Shown here piece by piece: positions 56,795 to 64,000 of a stretch of 64,000 nt of DNA. The notes beneath the pieces are model-generated. The model was given only the letters and a program-made list of their open reading frames with translations, was not told the DNA's origin and did not search any database. Position 1 is the first letter of the stretch, and each line of letters begins with the position of its first letter. The DNA is from Sarcomyxa edulis (taxonomy: Eukaryota > Basidiomycota > Agaricomycetes > Agaricales > Mycenaceae). Where the stretch lies: positions 2,108,001 to 2,172,000 of the forward strand of contig QUOL01000004.1 in NCBI GenBank assembly GCA_009761415.1, read 5' to 3'. Both the position numbers and the translations under genes were made by a program.

Positions 56795-59247
56795 GTCAAT
56801 GTCAAGTCTTGATCACCCGATAGGTGGTCCTTCGTGACACATTCCGTCAGTTTGAAGAAAGGTCGGCCCATGAGGATGTCGAAGGGGGCATTTTCTACGA
56901 CGTGAACTTTAAGGTAGATTTCCAGACCAGCGATCGAAAACTTCAAGTCTTCGATTAGACCCGTAGTCGTATCGGTTTGACTGTTGGCAGATTCCATAGT
57001 GATTTTATGGTCGGGGCGCAAGTGAATTCCAAGCCTTTGCCATAACCCTTTGTTCATGGCGATAATCTCCGACCCACCGTCCAAGACGCATTCAATCCTC
57101 TCATCCTCTATTTTCGGGTAAATGACCCTCAGCTTTTCGATCGATGATCCCGTCAAAAGAACTTCTTCGTCGGGGCCGATCGGGTTAGCGTACCGTAGGA
57201 TGTAACTGGTATCGGGGTTGTCCTCGTCATCCGGGTTGACCGATTCTAATTTGCCAACCGTTGGTATTCTCTTCGTTGAGACTAGTTCTTTATACTGTTT
57301 CCTCACGTCCAGGCTGAGTGACAGAAGTTCGCGCTGCGAAATTGTGAACTGGGCGTCGAGCGATCGCTTGAGCACGGCTTTAGCTATTTCGGGATCCTCG
57401 ATCGGCGTCGAGAATTTATATTGTGGACCTGTTGGTAGCGATCGGCGACCATCCGGCAGTGGTTCCTGGAATTCGACCGATTTCTTCTTTGGGGGAGGGA
57501 CAACGGGCGTTTCCTCCGATAGCGGGGAAGGACGCCCTGGCGGCCCCTTTCTCCTCATGGCCGGTGCCGGCCTTTCGTCCGGTGTTTTACCACTTCTGGT
57601 TGTCCTTTTTACGCCCTCATTGACCAGTGTGTAACCCGATTCGCTCTCGTCGTCATCTTCTTCGATTGTCCCACCAGAATAATAATAGGCCCCTTGGTCT
57701 GCATTCGACGTATACCACATTGTGGATGCATGAGGCGGTTGTTCGCGAATGAAGTTTACACCATTGATGATCGCTCCTGGATACAGTTCGTGGTACCTCG
57801 AGATCCGAGCCGCAAGGTTTGGTCCCTCAATGTTTCCGGGCACCCAGGACCCGTTCGGCAAGACGATTCGGCCTGTGTCGTTTCTCATGCATTTGCCGTC
57901 TCGTATGAATTCTGCGACCTTGGGGCATTCTCGTATAAAGTGAGTCGGTTCGGAGCAGAAGGTGCAGAGAGAGCTCGCGCCTCCCGGTGCCGGTGGTCTG
58001 CGGATCGGCGATCGGTCGATAAAGGGGTTCGGCGCTCTATACGCCTGTGGAACATATCCCTGATTTCTCGGCGGGTAGGCCTGGGTTGCATTGATCCCCA
58101 TATTAGACAGCGTCCTAGCCATGGTGTTCATGTTGGCGACCATCTCTCTGTTGAGCGCCTTCATTTCTCTAGACATCTCGTCAATCTCGGTTTTGTACGA
58201 CGGAATCGGCTGTGGCGATATGACACCCGATCCATATAGAATCTGTCCTCCGAGGATATACAAGGCCGCGTCGTATACGTCAGTGACTTCGTATGGCGTG
58301 TCGATGTCGTGATTTGGCTTCGTGATTCTGAGTCGGCTTATAACCTGCATCAGGAACTCCGGATGTATCCCCCTGGTATAATACCGCTTGACTTCGCCTT
58401 CGGTGATTCTTTTCTCTTTTAAAAGGTGCGAGGTGATCTTCATGAATTCCCTATGATATTGCCCGAGGTCCGATTTAGTGTTGATCGGATTCGCTACCTC
58501 TTTCGCGAGAAGGACCTCCAAGTCATTCAACAAATACTTCTTCTTCTCGTTCGACCCCGGATACAACGCCTTGATGAGTTCCTTGAATTCTTCCCAAGTC
58601 GCATGTTTCGTTATTGATTTCCACACAGCTTCGTCGTCAGTGCTTAGATAGAATAGTGCTGCGTCGACTTTTCCCGCCACGTCTATTACGTTGGCCGTGG
58701 CGCATATTTGTTCAATATCGGCAAAATATCGAAGGAGCGATTTGTCTTTCCCATCAAACTTCGGCGCGTCTCTGCCTGTGCGAGTGGGTAAAGGTCTGGC
58801 GGCCATCGCTATGTTAGGTTGGCGATTGGGAATCGGCTGCTGGTTTCTAAGTGGGTGACGGGTGAGGATCGGTATTTGGGATCGGTTATTGCTTGGTCCA
58901 GCGATCGGCTCCGCAGTGGCTTCGGGGGAATTCGACTTCGAAGAGGTGAGTGATGAAGGTGTAACCGATGATTCTGTCGTGCTTTCCGATTTCTGTGTTA
59001 CAGGGGGATCTTCGTCTTCCGATTGGGAATCAATGATAGAAGGAGGATTTAGAGATGGTATCCAATCGAGGCTTAGCGAAGGCTCGTCAGGTAACGGAGA
59101 TAGGGGAGAACTTGGCGACGGAGTGTCTTGTGGTTCGGGAAGAGGGACGTCTTCCGGAAGGATTTGTGGTTGTGGAACCTGAGCGAGTGCTTGTGATTCT
59201 GCTTGCAGAATGCGGTATGAAGCGCGGGTTACACGTCTAGTAGACAC
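56692..59247 (-). CDS. gag: Gag-protease of the giant element
   Basis: 851 codons are open from 59247, but that codon is GTG. I found no in-frame ATG upstream back into the LTR; the first ATG is near residue 148 (MAARPLPTRTGRDAPKFDGK). The N-terminal 147 residues are Pro/Ser/acidic. Capsid-like region: LLRYFADIEQICATANVIDV, HATWEEFKELIKALYPGSN. One CCHC knuckle (CTFCSEPTHFIREC) lies near residue 435. The C-terminal part is an aspartic protease (CVLDGGSEIIAMN, then FDILMGRPFF), with DGG where DSG or DTG is usual. The stop is at 56692, past the protease, inside the pol overlap. Confidence 0.9.
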   Translation of the reverse strand: MSTRRVTRASYRILQAESQALAQVPQPQILPEDVPLPEPQDTPSPSSPLSPLPDEPSLSLDWIPSLNPPSIIDSQSEDEDPPVTQKSESTTESSVTPSSLTSSKSNSPEATAEPIAGPSNNRSQIPILTRHPLRNQQPIPNRQPNIAMAARPLPTRTGRDAPKFDGKDKSLLRYFADIEQICATANVIDVAGKVDAALFYLSTDDEAVWKSITKHATWEEFKELIKALYPGSNEKKKYLLNDLEVLLAKEVANPINTKSDLGQYHREFMKITSHLLKEKRITEGEVKRYYTRGIHPEFLMQVISRLRITKPNHDIDTPYEVTDVYDAALYILGGQILYGSGVISPQPIPSYKTEIDEMSREMKALNREMVANMNTMARTLSNMGINATQAYPPRNQGYVPQAYRAPNPFIDRSPIRRPPAPGGASSLCTFCSEPTHFIRECPKVAEFIRDGKCMRNDTGRIVLPNGSWVPGNIEGPNLAARISRYHELYPGAIINGVNFIREQPPHASTMWYTSNADQGAYYYSGGTIEEDDDESESGYTLVNEGVKRTTRSGKTPDERPAPAMRRKGPPGRPSPLSEETPVVPPPKKKSVEFQEPLPDGRRSLPTGPQYKFSTPIEDPEIAKAVLKRSLDAQFTISQRELLSLSLDVRKQYKELVSTKRIPTVGKLESVNPDDEDNPDTSYILRYANPIGPDEEVLLTGSSIEKLRVIYPKIEDERIECVLDGGSEIIAMNKGLWQRLGIHLRPDHKITMESANSQTDTTTGLIEDLKFSIAGLEIYLKVHVVENAPFDILMGRPFFKLTECVTKDHLSGDQDLTLTCPNTGRIVTLPTFIKPRRGPPASVGFYPVGGYP

Positions 59248-59255
59248 CTTTAAAT

Positions 59256-59274
59256 CCCCTCGCGGTGGGCTCCA
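59256..59274 (-). other. tRNA-type primer-binding site of the giant element
   Basis: Read on the minus strand, TGGAGCCCACCGCGAGGGG begins 2 nt after the end of the right (5') LTR. That position and the TGG start are classical for a tRNA primer. The matching tRNA would end GGTGGGCTCCA with discriminator U; tRNA-Cys or tRNA-Gln are candidates, unverified. Confidence 0.65.
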
Positions 59275-59276
59275 GT

Positions 59277-61259
59277 TGTGATGAGGACTGCGGCGCTAGG
59301 TGCGAAATAGTTTCTGCAACCTAACAGTAGTTCGTCCACTAAGGGTTTAGGTGACGTTTGTTTGAGGGGATTTGTACTTGACGGTAATACCTAAATGCTC
59401 GAGGTTTTTATAAGTAGATATAATGGAGAGGTCTAAATGACCTCTGTGAGAATTATAATGCGACGAGAGGAAGCCCTCTCGAATTTAGAGGTAAAGGAAC
59501 TGGGAGTGAACGACTTAGCCGATCGGTTTACGGTCGCAGCAATAGTTTGTTCGGATTTGGGAGATTTCAGAAAGGCGATCGGTCGAAGCAATTCGTTAGA
59601 AGGTGAGAAGCGAGCTACTTCTCCTTGTATAGAGTGGGTTTGTTGATTATTTCGTTCGTACAGAGATGGGGGGGGGGTCTACCCGTAGCTACCGTAATGT
59701 ATTTTACAAGTCCGGTATAAGTATTCCTCGCCTCTTGCGATTAGGGGTTCGCCTTTCCACCCCTCGAGGCCTATTTCCGATAAAGAACGATGCAAGCAGC
59801 ATGAACCGGATATTGGTTCCACCGGGGGGATGTCCGTTAAAATTGGTAGAGCGTATTTCGAATGCAGACTTTTCGTTTCCGATCGGTTGTGTCGAAGGGC
59901 AACCCCTTATTGTCGCTATGTCGGTCTTTGGCGAATTTCCTACCGAATCGGCCGCTTTACTGGATCGGTCGATCGGCCAATTCTTGGAATCGGTCGGCTA
60001 CGAGCCATAATCCTTGGGTAGAGACGACAATCGGCCGTTCCTGGAACAGCATGTCGCGTTGAATAGTGTTACACATATGCTTCATCTTGTCTTGATAGAT
60101 CCATAATTTAGAATCGCTTGGTGAATGGGTCAACCGATCGGCCAGTGCAAAGGATTGGTCAGTCGCGCGCTCGAAATCTTAAGCCGGGATAAACTGGTCG
60201 GCTGTTTAATTGGATCGGCCAATCGGCCATGGTATCATCTGCATGGATAAGTTCCGTAACTTGAAATTGCCGAGTGACTAGGTCGGCCGATCGGTCAGCA
60301 CATAGGATCGGTCAGTCGCGGGTTCGAATCATTGGATGGAAACGACGATCGGCTACTCCTGGGACAGCATGTCGCGTCGAATGGCATTACACATGCGTGT
60401 CATCTGCACGGATAAGATCCGTAACTTGAAATCGCTGGATGACTAGGTCGGCCGATCGGTCAGTGCATAGGATCGGTCAGTCGCACGTTCGAGTCCTTAT
60501 ACCAAGATAAGTGTCGGCCGATCGGATGGTGCATATTATCGGTCGGTTGCGCGTTCGAATCCTTAGACCAAGATAAGTGTCGGCCGATCGGTTGGTGCAT
60601 ATTATCGGTCGGTTGCGCGTTCGAATCCTTAGACCAAGATAAGTGTCGGCCGACTTTGTAACCGAACCTTCTACAGAAAGCGATCGCGTTTGGCCTCCTA
60701 CTAAGTCGATCGGCAACGTTCCAATTCGAATTCGTAGGATAGGGCTTGGTCTTACATTGTCGGCAGCGATAGCCAGGTCTCGGATCCTTTCGGCGACCGA
60801 TCGGCTGATAGATAGGGAAGTTCGTCAATTGTGTATCAGGAGTGATAGGGTAGGCCACCAGGTACGTGTGGGCGCAAGGTACAAGGAGTGATAGGAGCGT
60901 GTGTGTGGATTGGGCGATCGGTATTTCCAGAGGAAAATGCGTTTTGGCAGGGAGTTCATGGGTAACTGTATGACGGACGGGATCTTTTTAGGAGTCGTGG
61001 AGTCGTCTATTGGAAACTTCAGTCGTGATTTCTTCTAGACTGTCGTTAATTTTTCTGGTAACTGGTTGAACTCTTCATCTGTGGGAATACAGGGGTAATG
61101 GCTGAGGAAAGTCGTCAAAGCGTGAACGCAGTACTGAGCGGGTAGGTGAGGGATGGTCTTTCGGGGAGAAACCTAGATCGGCATGGGGTTAATGTCTTCG
61201 TACTCATGAAATGGATAGGAACTAGGATGTCGCAGGCTAGGGATGTTCACATCCTCACA
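59277..61259 (-). repeat. right LTR (5' LTR) of the giant element
   Basis: 1983 bp copy of 34719-36701 with no length difference. It carries the same 66 bp subrepeats and the same G10 run. Confidence 0.93.
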
Positions 61260-61839
61260 ACGCGTGAAAGGATATCTTCATTGTGGGTGCCCCGAGGATG
61301 AGGTTCTAATGTCGTTCTTGTGGTGGAAGACGCTGGTGGCAGAATCACCGATCACCAAGGTCCAGGAGGGATTCCGTGACCAGCACATGGATCCACGGAC
61401 TTGTACGTTTATGTATGACATGTGGTGTCAGACCACCTTGCAAACTGTGGACAGGATGTATAGGGATGGAGCTTCGGGTCCGCTGACCAGGATCCGTATC
61501 TTGAGGGACCGTCTGGAAGGAGTTCGAGAGGCTCTTGCCATCGAAAAAGAAGAGCAGGCGGCTTTGAGAAAAGAACTTCGTCAGTAGTGAATTGTTGATA
61601 CAAAATGTATCCTTAAACCATATAGCATCTGCCATTTATCGAATTTATGATTGGTGTGCGAAAAATGGTGCACAAAAATAATACAAATAAGAATATACGA
61701 ATATAGAGTTGAAGTTGAACAGTCTGACGAGTAGCAATTAGAGACACGACGTTCAGCCGGTGGGTATACGAGGATGTGTATGGTATTTCTATGCAAGATG
61801 CGTGAGATAAGAAGGTTGAGGTAGTTGGCTCGAGACAGG

Positions 61840-64000
61840 ACACCTAGTGGTGGGTGTATGAACGATGCAGGTGCATCGAATACCTATGTAGATCGTAGGA
61901 GACAATGTTTAGTGTCGCGCGCAGATTATGAAAGACACTTACCTATCCGTAGTCCGGCCAGGACATCCAGAACCAAATGTCTCAAAAACGGAGGTCGGGG
62001 CAGTGCGCCAGAGACAGTGCACCTAGCTAGTGGGTGTACGAGGATGCAGATGCATCGAGTTTATCTAAAAATTGTAGGATATACACTCAGTGTCGCGTAC
62101 AGACTATGAACAGCTCTCACTTACCACTCTGTAAGTGGGGAAGTACACCCGGAGTACGTACCCTAGTATAGGAAGGTCGGGGTGGTGCGCCAGAGACATG
62201 GCGTCGAGCTGGCGAGTGTACAAGGATGCAGATGCATCAAATTTATCTAAAAATCGGAGGTTTATATTCAGTGTTGCGCACAGACTATGACCAAAGCTCA
62301 CTTACCAGTCTATAGTTGGGGCAGTACACCAGGAATACGCATCATAGTAAAAGACGGCCGGGGTGGTGCGCTAGGGACATGACGCCGAGTTGGTGGGCGT
62401 ACGAGGATGCAGGTGCATCGAATTTCTCTGTAAATTGTAGGATTCACCGTCAGTGTCGCGCATGGACTATGGCCAAAGCTCACTTACCAGTTCGTAGTCC
62501 CGATAGGACACACAGAACGAGATGTTTCAAAAAAGAAAGGTCGGGGTGGATGGGCAGAGACACGGCGCCGAACTGGTGGGCGTACGAGGATGCAGGCGCA
62601 TCGAATTTTCCTAAAAACTGGAGGATTTACCGTCTGTGTCGCGCACAGACTATGGCCGAAACTCACTCACCGGTCTATAGTTGGGGCAGTACACCAGGAA
62701 TACGCATCATAGTAAAAGACGGCCGGGGTGGTGCGCTAGGGACATGACGCCGAGTTGGTGGGCGTACGAGGATGCAGGTGCATCGAATTTCTCTGTAAAT
62801 TGTAGGATTCACCGTCAGTGTCGCGCATGGACTATGGCTGAAGTTTACTTACCAGTTCGTAGTCCCGATAGGATACACAGAACGAGATGTTTCCAAAAAA
62901 GAAGGTCGGGGTGGATGGGCAGGGACACGGCGCCGAACTAGTGGGCGTACGAGGATGCAGGCGCATCGAATTTTCCTAAAAATTGGAGGATTTACCGTCC
63001 GTGTCGCGCACAGACTATGGCCGAAGCTCACTCACCGGTCTGTAGTCGGAGCAGTACACCCAGAACGCAGATGCTTGAAGAAAGGAGGTGGGTAGATGGG
63101 CAGAGACACGGCGCAGGGCTGGTGGGTGTATGAGGATGCAGGTGCATCGAATTCCTATGTCAATCGTAGGATTTATCGTTAGTGTCGCGCACAGACTATG
63201 TACGAAGCCCACTCACTAGGCTGTAGTCGGGCCAGGCCACCCAGAAAGCAGATGTTGCAAAAAAGAAGGCCGGGGTGGATGGGCAGAGACACGGCGCCGA
63301 ACTAGTGGGCGTACGAGGATGCAGGCGCATCGAATTTTCCTAAAAACTGGAGGATTTACCGTCTGTGTCGCGCACAGACTATGGCCGAAACTTACTCACC
63401 GGTCTGTAGTTGGGGCAGTACACCCAGAACGCATATGCTTGAAGAAAGGAGGTCCGGGTGGATGGGCAGAGACACGGCGCCGAACTGGTGGGCGTACAGG
63501 GATGCAGGTGCATTGAATTTCTCTGCAACTCGTAGAATACAACTCAGTGTCGTGCACGGACTATGAGCAAATCTCACTTACCCATTCATAGGCCGGGCAG
63601 GGCACCCAGAACGAAATATATAAAAAACGGAGGTCGAGGTAGATGCGCAGAGACACGGCGCAGAGCTGGTGGGTGTACGAGGATGCAGGTGCATCGAATT
63701 CAATGTAAATCAAAAGATTTAACGTCAGTGTCGGGCATGGACTATGAACGAAGTTCACTCACCAGGCCGTAGTTGGGTCAGGCCACCCAGAAAGCAGATG
63801 TTTCAAAAAAGAAGGTCCGGGTGGCTGGGCAGAGACACGGCGACACAGAACGAAATGTTTCCAAAAAAGAAAGGTCGGGGTGGATGGGCAGAGACACGGC
63901 GCCGAACTGGTGGGCGTACGAGGATGCAGGCGCATCAAATTTTCCTAAAAACTGGAGGATTTACCGTCAGTGTCGCGCACAGACCATGGCCGAAGCTCAC
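61840..64000 (-). repeat. right tandem array, inverted relative to the left array, cut by the window edge
   Basis: About twelve units of ~182 bp of the same family as 21.1-23.0 kb, on the opposite strand. Donor-like CTCAC/CTTAC marks (minus-strand GTGAG/GTAAG) recur about every 182 bp. The peculiar 242 bp compound unit (left at 21390-21540) reappears at about 63780-63900, next to the same neighbouring unit that has lost its AG. The outer parts of both arrays are thus homologous in mirror order. A two-unit higher-order repeat of 365 bp (62308-62672 and 62673-63040) marks a recent local duplication. The array begins about 250 bp after the end of cargo gene D. Confidence 0.9.

Larger units (their letters stand above)
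34719..61259 (-). mobile_element. giant Ty3/gypsy-type LTR retrotransposon with antisense accessory genes
   Basis: The ends are 1983 bp direct repeats (34719-36701 and 59277-61259) at a constant offset of 24558. They begin TGTGA and end TCACA. The flanks carry a 4 bp duplication ACGC (34715-34718 and 61260-61263). Sense is the minus strand: primer-binding site next to the right LTR, gag-protease, pol, then about 16 kb of non-canonical DNA, then the left LTR. On the opposite strand are six small related genes and one Zn-cluster gene. A separate 6.15 kb element (46423-52573) is nested inside; without it the element is about 20.4 kb. No env-like gene is seen. The near-identical LTRs say the insertion is recent. 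Confidence 0.93.
34304..61587 (+). pseudogene. cargo gene D, split by the 26.5 kb LTR element
   Basis: The 5' part comprises exon 1 (34304-34355, MVETYLVSDASQQKAIR) and exon 2 up to 34718, joined across an intron ending TCATCCAG (34356-34416). The protein reads VKNFLRDPKHYSIPFKFRRL, then LETRPGNLICLYHFEKDKNG. The gene stops being readable at the LTR at 34719. The 3' part resumes at 61264 in the same frame: VKGYLHCGCPEDEVLMSFLW, then a coiled-coil end (REALAIEKEEQAALRKELRQ), with the stop at 61587. Removing the element and one ACGC target copy restores one continuous frame of 225 codons. The function is unknown; no catalytic motif was recognised. Gene D may be the 3' portion of cargo gene C. 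Confidence 0.75.

Noticed and set aside
1..64000. CRISPR arrays, bacterial operons, rRNA genes
   Set aside because: None seen. The tandem repeats are satellites, coding minisatellites or LTR subrepeats, and gene structure is eukaryotic throughout.

Overview
The window looks like genomic DNA of a mushroom-forming basidiomycete (Agaricomycetes). Genes carry many 45-70 bp introns with GT(A/G)NGT donors, CTRAC-like branch sites and short AG ends. A KDZ-type transposase with its Cys clusters, a fungal paladin-like phosphatase and Ty3/gypsy elements fit that group. Nothing identifies the species. All gene models are manual splice reconstructions from the sequence; no database search was run.

1-20 kb is ordinary gene space: two tandemly duplicated protein-kinase-like genes (200-3773, +), a large paladin-like phosphatase gene with three CX5R loops (3927-10002, -), an F-box-type gene (11758-13648, -), the transcription elongation factor IWS1/Spn1 (14603-16004, +) and a serine-rich conserved-looking protein (17325-19121, +).

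21-64 kb is mobile DNA. A tandem array of ~182 bp units (about 21.1-23.0 kb) is followed by a KDZ transposase gene (23143-26352, -) carrying one nonsense codon, then by several small spliced genes of unknown function (26.7-34.7 kb). A matching array in inverted orientation starts at about 61.84 kb and runs off the window. I infer one large KDZ-type element with inverted tandem-repeat ends and several cargo genes.

The last cargo gene (34304-61587) is cut by a 26.5 kb LTR retrotransposon (34719-61259, read on -) with 1983 bp LTRs at a constant offset and a 4 bp target duplication. It encodes gag-protease and pol on the minus strand. On the opposite strand it carries at least six related intron-containing small genes (36856-42144) and a four-exon gene with a Zn2Cys6-like cluster (42914-45503). 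The element is saturated with the palindrome CCGATCGG.

Nested inside it is a young chromodomain-bearing Ty3/gypsy element (46423-52573, -) with 432 bp LTRs, a 5 bp target duplication and a Tf1-like self-priming signature. The order of events read from the sequence is: KDZ-type element, then the large LTR element into its cargo gene, with the chromovirus nested in the LTR element either before or after that jump.
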